Below are positions 7,136 to 15,231 of a DNA stretch of 64,000 bases, one piece after another. The stretch lies in NCBI RefSeq assembly GCF_023703415.1, contig NZ_JAGMTU010000005.1, positions 186,001 to 250,000 on the forward strand. The letters run 5' to 3'. The first letter of the stretch is position 1, and each line of letters begins with the position of its first letter. The position numbers and the translations under genes are program-made. The stretch comes from Microbacterium sp. USTB-Y. GTDB taxonomy: Bacteria > Actinomycetota > Actinomycetes > Actinomycetales > Microbacteriaceae. The notes under the pieces were generated by a model. That model did not search any database and was not told where the DNA came from. It was given only the letters and a program-made list of their open reading frames with translations.

Positions 7136-9622
7136 ATGAGCGAAGCCCCCTCTCCCGTCATCCTCCCGCCCGGAACCGCCCCTCGAACGGGTGCGGGACC
7201 GTCCGCGGGGGCCCCCGCGGACGACCTGCTCGCGGGCCTCAACCCGCAGCAGCTCGACGCGGTCACCTACCGCGGGCAGGCCCTGCTCATCGTGGCGGGT
7301 GCGGGGTCGGGCAAGACGAGCGTGCTGACCCGGCGCATCGCGCTGCTGCTGCGTCAGCGGGAGGCCTGGCCGAGCCAGATCCTCGCGATCACCTTCACCA
7401 ACAAGGCCGCGGGCGAGATGCGCGAGCGCGTCGCACAGCTCGTCGGAGACACGGCCCGCGGCATGTGGATCTCGACGTTCCACTCGGCCTGCGTGCGCAT
7501 CCTGCGTCGCGAGGCCGAGCAGTTCGGGTTCACCAAGTCGTTCACGATCTACGACTCCGGCGACTCGCGCGCGCTCATCAAGAGGCTCGTCAAGGAGCAC
7601 GAGGCCGACGCGTTCGGCTACACCCCGGCCGCGATGCAGTCGCGCATCTCGAAGCTCAAGAACGAGTTGCAGGATGCCGAGTCCTTCGCCCGGCAGGCGA
7701 ACATGTCGGATCCGGCGGAGCGCGTGTTCGCGGAGGTGTTCGCCGACTACCAGCGGCAGCTGCAGAAGGCCAACGCCTTCGACTTCGACGACCTGATCGG
7801 GCAGACCGTCTACCTGTTCCGCGCGTTCCCGCAGGTGGCCGACGTCTACCGGCGCCGCTTCCGCCACATCCTCGTCGACGAGTACCAGGACACCAACGCC
7901 GCGCAGTACGCGCTCATCCACGAGCTCACCCGCCCGGTGCAGGGGAGCGCGCCCGAGCCGTATGCCTCGAACGGCATGATGATCTTCGAGCCGGATCCGC
8001 AGGAGGCCGCCGGCGCCGAACCGGGCGCCGCCCTCACCGTGGTCGGCGACTCCGACCAGTCCATCTACGCGTTCCGCGGCGCCGACATCCGCAACATCAG
8101 CGAGTTCGAGCGCGACTTCCCCGGGGCCAAGGTGGTGCTGCTCGAGCAGAACTACCGCTCGACGCAGAACATCCTCTCCGCCGCGAACGCCGTGATCAGC
8201 AACAACTTCGACCGCAAGGAGAAGAAGCTCTGGAGCGACAAGGGATCCGGTGACGCGATCGTCGGGTTCACCGGCTACTCGCAGCACGACGAGGCCCAGT
8301 TCGTCGCGGACGAGGTCGAGGCGCTGCGTCGGGCGGGCATGCCGTATGGGGAGATGGCGGTGTTCTACCGCACCAACTCGCAGTCGCGTGCACTCGAGGA
8401 GATCCTCATCCGCTCCGCCGTGCCCTACAAGATCATGGGCGGCACCAAGTTCTACGAGCGCGCCGAGATCAAGGACGCCCTCGCCTACCTCGTCGCGGTC
8501 GCGAACCCCGCCGACGAGATGGCGGTACGGCGGATCCTGAACAAGCCGCGCCGCGGGATCGGAGACGTGACGGAAACGTCGATCGCGCGATTCGCGGAGG
8601 AGCACGGGCTGAGCTTCCGCGATGCCCTCGCGCACCCGACCCAGCTCGGCGTCGGGCCGAAGATCCAGGGCGCGATCGCGCAGCTGGACGCCGTGCTGCG
8701 CGAGGCGACCGAGATCATGCTGCCGGCCAGCGGCGAGATCGCACCGCCCACCGCGGTCGCGGAGGGCCTCACGGTGCTGCTGCAGAAGAGCGGATACCTG
8801 GACGCGCTGCGCGCGAGCCGCGACCCGCAGGACGAGGCCCGTCTGGAGAACCTCGACGAGCTCATCGCGGTGACCCGCGACTTCGCCCGGAACAATCCCG
8901 AGGGCACGATCGCCGACTTCCTCACGGAGGTCGCGCTCGTCTCGGACGCCGACGACCTCGACGACGAGTCCGGGGTGGTCTCGCTCATGACGATGCACAC
9001 GGCGAAGGGTCTCGAGTTCGACGCCGTGTTCGTGACGGGCGTCGAAGAGGATCTCATCCCGCACCGGATCTCGGCCAACGAGCCGGGCGGTCCGCAGGAG
9101 GAGCGGCGCCTCTTCTACGTCGGCATCACCCGCGCCCGCAAGCGCCTGCACCTGTCGCTGGCGATGACCCGCGCCCAGTTCGGGGAGGTGTCGGTCGCGA
9201 TGCCGAGCCGGTTCCTGCAGGAGATCCCGGGCGACCTCATCGACTGGCGGCAGTCGCCTGGCGACGTGAACTCCCGCGGCGGCACGCAGTCCCGAGCGCT
9301 CAACGCCCGCCGTCCGGGCGGCTTCGGCGGTTCCGGCAGCGGCTCCGGCGACCGGTTCGCCGCGCGGGCGCTGCCGAAGCGCGAGGGCCTCACGCCCCTG
9401 TCCACGGCGATGGACAAGTTCCCGAACCGGGTGACGGCGAAGGTGCGCGACAACGGCGATCTCGAGCTGAACGCCGGCGACCGGATCCGCCACGACGACT
9501 TCGGTGAGGGGCGGGTCGAGGCGATCACGGGCGAGGGGGCCAAGCGGATCGCGCATGTGCGCTTCGATTCCGCAGGTCAGAAGAAGCTGCTCGTCAAGAT
9601 CGCGCCGATCCAGAAGCTCTGA
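7136..9622 (+). CDS. pcrA: ATP-dependent DNA helicase UvrD1/PcrA
   Basis: An 828-residue superfamily 1A 3'-5' helicase for nucleotide-excision repair, replication restart and removal of RecA filaments. All motifs appear in order: AGAGSGKTSVLTRR (I), TFTNKAAGEMRER (Ia), DEYQDTN (II), VVGDSDQSIYAFRGAD (III), LEQNYRS (IV), MTMHTAKGLEFDAVFV (V) and RLFYVGITRARKRL (VI). A ~40-residue insertion between motifs II and III (around EPYASNGMMIFEPDPQEA) is typical of actinobacterial UvrD1. The C-terminal Gly/Ser-rich linker leads to a Tudor-like segment (DRIRHDDFGEGRVEAI) that in relatives contacts RNA polymerase. Length is slightly above the ~770-residue norm. Confidence 0.95.
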   Translation: MSEAPSPVILPPGTAPRTGAGPSAGAPADDLLAGLNPQQLDAVTYRGQALLIVAGAGSGKTSVLTRRIALLLRQREAWPSQILAITFTNKAAGEMRERVAQLVGDTARGMWISTFHSACVRILRREAEQFGFTKSFTIYDSGDSRALIKRLVKEHEADAFGYTPAAMQSRISKLKNELQDAESFARQANMSDPAERVFAEVFADYQRQLQKANAFDFDDLIGQTVYLFRAFPQVADVYRRRFRHILVDEYQDTNAAQYALIHELTRPVQGSAPEPYASNGMMIFEPDPQEAAGAEPGAALTVVGDSDQSIYAFRGADIRNISEFERDFPGAKVVLLEQNYRSTQNILSAANAVISNNFDRKEKKLWSDKGSGDAIVGFTGYSQHDEAQFVADEVEALRRAGMPYGEMAVFYRTNSQSRALEEILIRSAVPYKIMGGTKFYERAEIKDALAYLVAVANPADEMAVRRILNKPRRGIGDVTETSIARFAEEHGLSFRDALAHPTQLGVGPKIQGAIAQLDAVLREATEIMLPASGEIAPPTAVAEGLTVLLQKSGYLDALRASRDPQDEARLENLDELIAVTRDFARNNPEGTIADFLTEVALVSDADDLDDESGVVSLMTMHTAKGLEFDAVFVTGVEEDLIPHRISANEPGGPQEERRLFYVGITRARKRLHLSLAMTRAQFGEVSVAMPSRFLQEIPGDLIDWRQSPGDVNSRGGTQSRALNARRPGGFGGSGSGSGDRFAARALPKREGLTPLSTAMDKFPNRVTAKVRDNGDLELNAGDRIRHDDFGEGRVEAITGEGAKRIAHVRFDSAGQKKLLVKIAPIQKL

Positions 9623-9637
9623 CGCGAAGGGCGCGGT

Positions 9638-9643
9638 TAGGCT
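9638..9643 (+). promoter_or_regulatory. -10 element, leaderless SseB-like gene
   Basis: TAGGCT ends 6 bases before the ATG at 9650, with no ribosome-binding site. Confidence 0.5.
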
Positions 9644-9649
9644 GGGACA

Positions 9650-10810
9650 ATGGGTCTTTTCTCGCGCCGTAGCAAGCAGGACGATGCCGTCACGCCGGAG
9701 TCCGCTCCTGCCACCGCCGAGGAGGCCGCCGACGCCGACCGGGCATCGGTCTCCGTCGCCGAGGGCGGCGCCGGCGCGGCCGACGCCGATGTGCCGGTCG
9801 TGAACATCGCGGTGCAGGCCTTTCGCGGGCTGGGCTCGCCGTCCGGCCCCGTCGTCGACGCGCCGACCGAGGCGCCCGAGCCCGGTCATGACCTGATCGA
9901 CCCCGTCGTGGACGAGGCGCCCGTGCCGCCTGCTCAGGCGCAGGCTCCTTCCGGGCGTCCGCCGCTCCCGCTGGCTCCGGCGGATCCGCCGGAGCCGACC
10001 GAGTCGATCCCCGGAATGCCCGACAACGTGCTGCTGCGCGAGGCGCTCGCCATGCTCGGCGACGACGCGAGCCAGGCGGAGCTGCTCGGCGTGCTCCGCC
10101 AGTCGCTGCAGGGCAACCTCTTCTTGCGCGTGAGCGGCGATGCCGGCGAGCAGATCAAGGAGGGCCGGCCGCTCGCCGTCGCCGTCGTCAACGACGGCGA
10201 GAACTCCTTCATGCTCGCTTTCAGCTCGGCCGCCGCCGTGCGCGACTCCGTGCAGCAGGGCGATGAGGACCCGTCGGAGACCTCTGCCGTGGTGCAGCCC
10301 GTTCAGGCCGTCTACCAGAACGTGATCGAGGGACCTTTCGCCGGGCTCATCATCGACAACGCCTCCGAGCCGCACCGTGTCGTGTTCCCGTCGGAGATCC
10401 TGCAGAAGGCGCTGGAGGAGGCGGATCCGACCTTCGCGGTCAAGGCCCTGCTCGCGGCGCCCCGTGCGGCGGACTCCGAGGCCCGTGTGGCCGAGGCGCT
10501 GACCACGGCCCGGCTCTGGGTGGCGGTCAGCGATGTCGACGGCGACGGCCAGTACGGCGTGGCGGAGGCGCACACGGCCGAAGGGGCACGCTACCTGCAG
10601 CTGTTCAGCCACCCGCTCGAGGTCATCGCGCTCGGCCGCGGCGACCAGCCCCTGCCCTTCACCGCCGAGCAGATCGGCGCCGTGCTCGTCCAGCAGCCCG
10701 AGATGAGCGGCGTGCTGGTCGACGCCGCGGGCCCCGCGATCGCGGTCGGGCGGGACGCCCTCGGTCCTGTGATCGCGCTTGCTCCCGCTGCGGAGGAATC
10801 GGCCGAGTAG
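9650..10810 (+). CDS. SseB-family protein
   Basis: A 386-residue cytosolic protein. The first ~120 residues are disordered and rich in Ala, Pro, Asp and Glu. Two SseB-like units follow: one around LLGVLRQSLQGNLFLRVSGD (residues ~144-163) with GRPLAVAVVNDGENSFMLAFSS, and one around ARLWVAVSDVDGDGQYG (residues ~286-302). The domain is widespread and of uncertain function; it was first described in Pseudomonas for suppression of rhodanese-linked serine sensitivity. No enzyme motif is seen. It stands alone, with a leaderless promoter of its own. Confidence 0.7.
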   Translation: MGLFSRRSKQDDAVTPESAPATAEEAADADRASVSVAEGGAGAADADVPVVNIAVQAFRGLGSPSGPVVDAPTEAPEPGHDLIDPVVDEAPVPPAQAQAPSGRPPLPLAPADPPEPTESIPGMPDNVLLREALAMLGDDASQAELLGVLRQSLQGNLFLRVSGDAGEQIKEGRPLAVAVVNDGENSFMLAFSSAAAVRDSVQQGDEDPSETSAVVQPVQAVYQNVIEGPFAGLIIDNASEPHRVVFPSEILQKALEEADPTFAVKALLAAPRAADSEARVAEALTTARLWVAVSDVDGDGQYGVAEAHTAEGARYLQLFSHPLEVIALGRGDQPLPFTAEQIGAVLVQQPEMSGVLVDAAGPAIAVGRDALGPVIALAPAAEESAE

Positions 10811-10902
10811 GCCGCCGGCCCGGCCGGAGCCGGCCGAGGAGGCCGTCGGTCCGGCGCGGAATCGGCCCGGCGGAGCCCCGTCGAGTGGCTCTGGGAGGGC
10901 AT

Positions 10903-10943
10903 CCTCAAGGGCACCCTCAAGGATCCGTGAAGCCAACCTCAAG
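10903..10943 (+). promoter_or_regulatory. Triple direct repeat CCTCAAG upstream of the surface-protein operon
   Basis: CCTCAAG occurs at 10903-10909, 10915-10921 and 10937-10943, with offsets of 12 and 22 bases (about one and two helical turns), 76-116 bases before the first operon gene. This arrangement resembles binding sites of OmpR-type response regulators. The regulator is not identified. Confidence 0.4.
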
Positions 10944-11018
10944 AACATGTGAACGCTCTTGCATGCCAGTATTCCGAAATGAAGGATGAGGTCAACAACC
11001 CCGACCACGAGGACGATC

Positions 11019-11645
11019 ATGACCAGCACAGCCCCTTCATCCATCCGCACACGTCGCAAGGTTCTCGCCGTCCTCGCCGGAGGCCTCGTCCTCGGCGTGG
11101 GCGCCGCGATCACCCTCGCGGCCTGGAACGACTCCGAGTTCGCGACCGGCACGTTCACCGCCGGCTCCTTCAACCTGCAGGGGTCCACGGACGGCACCAC
11201 CTACGGCGAGCACACGACCGCTCCCGGCGCTCCGCTGACGTTCAGCGCCAACTTCGGCAACCTCACGCCCGGTGACAGCGTCTACGCGTCGTACTGGCTG
11301 CAGCTCGACAAGAACACGACCAGCCCGGCGACCGTCACGCCCGCGCTCGACGCCACGTCCGGCACGGGCAGCAACGCATCGGCCATCTCGTACAAGGTCT
11401 ACACGGTGCCCAGCGCGACCGTGTGCGACGCGAACGTGGCCACGACCGGCACCCTGATCCTTTCCGGCGCGAACCTCAGCACCGCCACCGGTGCGACGAG
11501 CTTCTCGCTGGCCAAGGGCACCCCGCCGACCACCGCCGGCGCCGCGCAGAAGCTGTGCTTCGTCGCGACCGCCGGAACCCAGGCGGTCCTGCAGCAGGGG
11601 CAGAGCGGAACGGCCGTCTGGAAGTTCACCGCGACCTCGAACTGA
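11019..11645 (+). CDS. Secreted protein with SipW-dependent-type signal sequence (TasA/CalY-like), first copy
   Basis: A 208-residue exported protein. RTRRKVLAVLAGGLVLGVGA (residues ~10-29) is a twin-basic hydrophobic signal. AAWNDSEFATGTFTAGSF (residues ~34-51) is the hallmark W-x-D-x-E-x3-G-x-F-x-A-G-x-F block of SipW-processed TasA/camelysin-type proteins. The rest is Thr/Ser/Ala-rich beta-type sequence with Cys in ATVCDAN and KLCFVAT that could form a disulfide. It is probably a surface or fibre-forming protein. The ATG at 11019 follows a gaggacg ribosome-binding site; an upstream ATG at 10986 lacks one. It leads a five-gene operon with its likely signal peptidase two genes downstream. 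Confidence 0.8.
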   Translation: MTSTAPSSIRTRRKVLAVLAGGLVLGVGAAITLAAWNDSEFATGTFTAGSFNLQGSTDGTTYGEHTTAPGAPLTFSANFGNLTPGDSVYASYWLQLDKNTTSPATVTPALDATSGTGSNASAISYKVYTVPSATVCDANVATTGTLILSGANLSTATGATSFSLAKGTPPTTAGAAQKLCFVATAGTQAVLQQGQSGTAVWKFTATSN

Positions 11646-11652
11646 GGACGTC

Positions 11653-12282
11653 ATGATGCGAGCCCACCGGGGGAGGCGAGCAGCGCCGCGCGCCGAGGTG
11701 CGAAGGATCCGTCTGCTGCGGATCCGGGCGCTGCTCGTCGGCGGGCTCGTGCTCGGCACGGGAGCGACATCCACCCTGGCGAGCTGGAACGACGGCGAGT
11801 ACGCCACCGGTTCGTTCACGGCCGCCCGATTCGGCATCGAGGGCAAGCTGCCCACCGAGACCGACTACGGCAAGCACACCGGTTCCAATGCGGCAGTGCT
11901 GGGGTTCACCCCCGCCGTGACCGGTCTGTATCCCGGGGTCACCGGGTATGCGGCGTTCTCCGTGCGGGCCACCAGCGGATCGATCGCCGGCTCGGTCCGG
12001 CTCACCGCCGGAACGCCGACCGGCACGCTCACCGAACTCCGCTACGGCGTGCGGACGGTGGGCAGCGCATCGGCGTGCAACGCCTCCGGCTACTCCGGCG
12101 GGACCTCCGTGATCCCGGACAACTCGACCTTGGACACGTCGGCCGCCGTCGCGCAGACGCTGGCCGCCGACCGCACCCCGGTGTACTACTGCTTCGCGAT
12201 CTCGTTGCCCGTGGGGGCCTCGAACGGGATGCAGTCCCAGTCGAGGGCGCAGTCGTGGCAGTTCGTCGCGACCTCCGGCTGA
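11653..12282 (+). CDS. Secreted protein with SipW-dependent-type signal sequence, second copy
   Basis: A 209-residue exported protein that starts 7 bases after the first gene. A basic N-terminus is followed by LLVGGLVLGTGATSTLASWN, and the SipW block reads SWNDGEYATGSFTAARFGIEG. The mature part (TDYGKHTGSNAAVLGFTPAV, YPGVTGYAAFSVRATSGSIA) shows the same layout as its upstream neighbour, including Cys in SACNASG and VYYCFAIS, but the sequence has diverged. The pair looks like an old duplication that may give two fibre or coat subunits. Confidence 0.78.
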   Translation: MMRAHRGRRAAPRAEVRRIRLLRIRALLVGGLVLGTGATSTLASWNDGEYATGSFTAARFGIEGKLPTETDYGKHTGSNAAVLGFTPAVTGLYPGVTGYAAFSVRATSGSIAGSVRLTAGTPTGTLTELRYGVRTVGSASACNASGYSGGTSVIPDNSTLDTSAAVAQTLAADRTPVYYCFAISLPVGASNGMQSQSRAQSWQFVATSG

Positions 12283-12364
12283 GCCGGGCGCACGCGGCGG
12301 CGGCACCGAAGGATCCACGTGATCGCGATCCGCTCGCCGCGGACCACACAGAGAGAAGGACGGC

Positions 12365-13114
12365 ATGACCGAGACGACGCAGCCCCTCACCCGCCGTGCC
12401 GCGCGCGAGAACGCGGCGGCAGACGGCACCCGCGGCGAGCACGCCGAGACTCCCCGCACGACAGCGGCGGAGTCCCGTGACGAGCGACCGGCCGCGGAGG
12501 GCGGACGGTCGCGCCGCACCTCTCTTCGAGGTGTGCTCGGCGAGGTCCTGCTCTGGGTCCTGGCCCTGGCGGGGCTCGTCTGCATCGTGCTGGTGGTCCT
12601 CGCGTTCACCGCGCACATCACGCTCATCATGTTCCGCACCGGCTCGATGGCCCCCACGATCCCCGCCGGATCCGTCGCTATCGTGCAGCAGATCCCCGCG
12701 TCGCAGGTGCACGTCGGAGACGTGGTCACCGTGGACCGCCCCGGCGAGCTCCCCATCACGCACCGGGTGCGCGTGGTCGCGGACGGCGCGCAGCCCGGCG
12801 AGCGCCTCCTCACGCTGCGCGGCGACGCGAACGCGCACGACGACCTGGCGCCGTATCCGGTCTCGACCGTGCGGATCGTGCGCTTCTCGGTCCCCGGGGT
12901 CGCCCCCGTGATCGTCGCGTTCAGCAACCCGCTCGTGCTCGGCGGGATCACGGTCGGCGTCGCCGGCCTGGTGATCTGGGCGTTCTGGCCGCGCGGCCGC
13001 CGCCCGCAGGGACAGGAGGGCTCGGATGAGGGAGACGGCGGTCCGGCGGACCGTCCCGCGGACGCGGGGCCGCGTCGCCGGGGCGCAGGAACGGAGAACC
13101 GTGTATCGCCCTGA
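12365..13114 (+). CDS. SipW-type signal peptidase I
   Basis: A 249-residue membrane peptidase expected to remove signal sequences of the neighbouring TasA-like proteins. A long hydrophilic N-terminus (~55 residues) precedes the first membrane segment (LLWVLALAGLVCIVLVVLAF). The catalytic Ser is in FRTGSMAPTIPAGS (residues ~92-105) and the ER-type general-base His is in LPITHRVRVV, replacing the Lys of ordinary bacterial LepB. TLRGDANAHDD is box D/E. A second membrane segment lies near the C-terminus (LVLGGITVGVAGLVIWAFW), followed by a basic tail. It overlaps the next gene. Archaeal/SipW-type classification is secure; substrate pairing is inferred from context. Confidence 0.86.
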   Translation: MTETTQPLTRRAARENAAADGTRGEHAETPRTTAAESRDERPAAEGGRSRRTSLRGVLGEVLLWVLALAGLVCIVLVVLAFTAHITLIMFRTGSMAPTIPAGSVAIVQQIPASQVHVGDVVTVDRPGELPITHRVRVVADGAQPGERLLTLRGDANAHDDLAPYPVSTVRIVRFSVPGVAPVIVAFSNPLVLGGITVGVAGLVIWAFWPRGRRPQGQEGSDEGDGGPADRPADAGPRRRGAGTENRVSP

Positions 13115-13745
13115 CCGCGGCCCCGCCGGGATCCTCACCGCCCTGGCGGCGTCCGCGGTGCTGCTCATCGCCGCGATGCCGGCAGCAGACGCCGCGCCGA
13201 CGACCGAGACCGTCCAGGGCCGGTACGTGCGCATCGTGTCGAGCGCCGACTGGGATGCCGCAGCGGCGATGGGACCGGGTGCCAGCGTGCGCTGGGACCT
13301 CGTGGTGAGTGCGGCCGCGCCGGAGCCCGGCACGCTGCGGCTCGGGCTCAGCGCCACCGGGGACGCCTCGATCACCGTCGACGCGCGGCTCTGCCCCACG
13401 GCGTGGCAGGGCGAGACGTGCACTGAGGGGGAGCGCCTGCTGCGTTCCGCGTGGACCGTCCCGCGCGACGGCCGGACGGTCGCGCTCGACGAGATCCCCG
13501 CCGACGCGGTCGCGCATCTCCGGCTGGATGTGCGCCTCGATGCGCGGGAGGACCCGGCGGTCACGCAGCTCCGCGTGCAGGCGGAGGGGCTCGGCGACCG
13601 GATCCAGACCGGTCCGACGCCGGCCCTCCCCGCGACCGGGGGATCCGTGCCGGTCGTGGCGATCGCCGGCGGGGCCGCGCTGCTCGTCGCGGCGGCCGTG
13701 CTCCTGCTCGTCGGCCGACGACGCCGCGGCGGCGAGGACTCATGA
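13101..13745 (+). CDS. LPXTG-like cell-wall-anchored surface protein
   Basis: A 214-residue exported protein. The GTG at 13101 follows a ggag ribosome-binding site and gives a clean signal peptide (ILTALAASAVLLIAAMPAA, cleavage near ADA). An ATG at 13026 would overlap the peptidase by ~90 bases and is less likely. The mature domain has one Cys pair (RLCPTAWQGETC). The C-terminus has LPATGG, a hydrophobic stretch (VVAIAGGAALLVAAAVLLLV) and an RRRRGG tail, a textbook sortase sorting signal. No sortase gene is in the window. Its place between the signal peptidase and a third SipW-type protein suggests it anchors or organises the surface structure. Confidence 0.8.
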   Translation: MYRPDRGPAGILTALAASAVLLIAAMPAADAAPTTETVQGRYVRIVSSADWDAAAAMGPGASVRWDLVVSAAAPEPGTLRLGLSATGDASITVDARLCPTAWQGETCTEGERLLRSAWTVPRDGRTVALDEIPADAVAHLRLDVRLDAREDPAVTQLRVQAEGLGDRIQTGPTPALPATGGSVPVVAIAGGAALLVAAAVLLLVGRRRRGGEDS

Positions 13746-14251
13746 GCGTCGCCGAGCGCGGTCCGCGCCGTCGCGTCGCGATCGCCCTGCTCGCGATCGG
13801 GGCCTGTGCGGCGCTGCTCGCGTGGCCCCGGCCGGCCCTGACGGACGCGGCGTACACGGATACCGAGTACGTCGCGAGCGGCACCATCTCTGCCGGGTCG
13901 CTCTCGAATCCGACGAACATGACGTGCACTCCGATGAAGGCCCTCGGGATCATCACCGGAGTGACGGTCACGTGGCAGTCGGCGTATCCGCTGACGCCGA
14001 CGACGGTTCCGACCTCGAAGCTCACCGCCAACCCGTCGAGCTACGTGAGCACGATCAGCTCCTCCGGGACGGGCCCGTTCACCTACACGATGACTCTCAA
14101 CGAGGGGCTGCTCGGCGGCATCCTCGGCAACGCGCTCGGCAGCACGGTCACCTTCACCGTCGTCAATCAGGCGGGGACGAACTGGCAGTCGGCGAGCATC
14201 ACCAAGACCTTGACGACGGGCGCGCTCGGGTTGAACCCCAAGTGCACGTGA
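13742..14251 (+). CDS. Small secreted protein with SipW-dependent-type signal sequence, third copy
   Basis: A 169-residue exported protein whose ATG overlaps the previous stop (atga). The signal is RRRVAIALLAIGACAALLAW, followed by DAAYTDTEYVASGTISAGSL, a variant SipW block with Tyr in place of Trp. The mature part is Thr/Ser-rich, with Cys in NMTCTPMK and at the penultimate C-terminal position (NPKCT), possibly a disulfide joining the two ends. It is shorter than the other two and could be an adaptor or minor subunit. The operon ends here, 25 bases before a convergent gene. Confidence 0.72.
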   Translation: MSVAERGPRRRVAIALLAIGACAALLAWPRPALTDAAYTDTEYVASGTISAGSLSNPTNMTCTPMKALGIITGVTVTWQSAYPLTPTTVPTSKLTANPSSYVSTISSSGTGPFTYTMTLNEGLLGGILGNALGSTVTFTVVNQAGTNWQSASITKTLTTGALGLNPKCT

Positions 14252-14276
14252 TCGGCCTGGTCCCGGCGCGAGCGCG

Positions 14277-14954
14277 TCACTCCGCGAGGGCGAGGGCGCG
14301 GAACATGTCGCGCTCGCGCAGCGCGTCCCGTTTGCTCGGCGCGGCCGGCGCGGGACGCGGAGGCGCCTGGCCCGTCGTGCGGTGGTAAAGCTCGTCGATC
14401 AGGCGCGTGGCGAGGCCGACCAGGCGCCCGATCTCGCGGTCGTCGCGGTCGATCCACACCGACTTGGGCTCGTCGTGGATGGGGCGGAAGTCGTCGTGCT
14501 CCTCCCACACGAACAGCGTGCGCTCGGCGCCGAGCACATGCTGCTGCCACCACACCTGTCGCAGGTAGGTGCGGGGGATGGAGCGCCACGACTTGTTGGT
14601 GGTCTTGATCTCCGCGAGCAGCACGCGGCCGCCCGGCTCCTGCACGATGCCGTCGGGGGTAGCCAGGTGGCGCTTCTCGACCTCGGCGCAGAACAGGGCC
14701 GACGAGGGCAGGATGCCGTGGGTCGCGGCGACCCAGGCGGCGATCTCCGGCTCGCGACGCCGGCCGTGGTCGGTGTAGACGTTGCCGCCGAAGCGGGGTC
14801 CCGCGCCGAGCTTGGCGTCGGCCGCGCGGGCGATCGAGGTCTCGCTGGTGAGCCCGGCGACGTCGGTCGCGGTGATCCCGCGGGCCCGCGCGCGCAGCCA
14901 CGCCACCCGGTCGCGCGAGTCGGCGACGATGCGCGCTTCGAGTTCCGGGGTCAC
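14277..14954 (-). CDS. YqaJ-type (lambda-exonuclease-like) recombinase-family nuclease, orphan
   Basis: A 225-residue protein of the YqaJ/lambda Exo PD-(D/E)XK family, which resects DNA for phage recombination. The core is TPDGIVQEPGG (metal-binding Asp) followed by LLAEIKTTNKSWRSIP (E-x-K) and YLRQVWWQQHVLGAE, the classic YqaJ Q-rich helix. The N-terminus (ARARGITATDVAGL) is the conserved G-I-T/G-x-S/T-D segment. No annealing-protein partner or other phage gene is nearby, and base composition matches the chromosome, so it seems domesticated. It starts at GTG 14954 and is convergent with the surface-protein operon. Confidence 0.82.
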   Translation of the reverse strand: MTPELEARIVADSRDRVAWLRARARGITATDVAGLTSETSIARAADAKLGAGPRFGGNVYTDHGRRREPEIAAWVAATHGILPSSALFCAEVEKRHLATPDGIVQEPGGRVLLAEIKTTNKSWRSIPRTYLRQVWWQQHVLGAERTLFVWEEHDDFRPIHDEPKSVWIDRDDREIGRLVGLATRLIDELYHRTTGQAPPRPAPAAPSKRDALRERDMFRALALAE

Positions 14955-15035
14955 CCACCGAGGCTACCTCCGGCCGCCGACTCCGGCGCCCTGGCACGCC
15001 GCGGGGACGGAGTCCGCGTCCGCCGGTAACGCCCG

Positions 15036-15120
15036 GCGCCGAGTGCACGGTCGGTTGCCGAGCGCACGGGTCGTTCGCGCGAAGTTCCCGTCCAGTCGGC
15101 GGGTTCCCGTGCGGTCGCGG
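15036..15120. repeat. 85-bp palindromic direct repeat, left copy
   Basis: It matches 16279-16363 at about 77 of 85 positions in direct orientation. Each copy contains nested inverted repeats (gcacggg/cccgtgc type arms). The copies bracket the AbiEi/DUF559 gene. From 15121 to 15231 I see only GC-rich spacer. Confidence 0.75.
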
Positions 15121-15231
15121 CCGACGACGCCGGGTGGCCCTTCGTTCCGCACAACGGGCGAACCCGCCGGGTCCCGCACCTTTCGCGTGAGGCGCCCTCC
15201 ACGATGCCCCGGCACGGCGCCAGCATCAGGC

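Noticed and set aside
6914..11200. A 1428-codon open frame on the minus strand opposite pcrA and the SseB-like gene
   Set aside because: It is a shadow frame caused by GC-rich codon bias. It reads as Arg/His/Asp/Leu-rich sequence without motifs, while the plus strand encodes complete helicase motifs.
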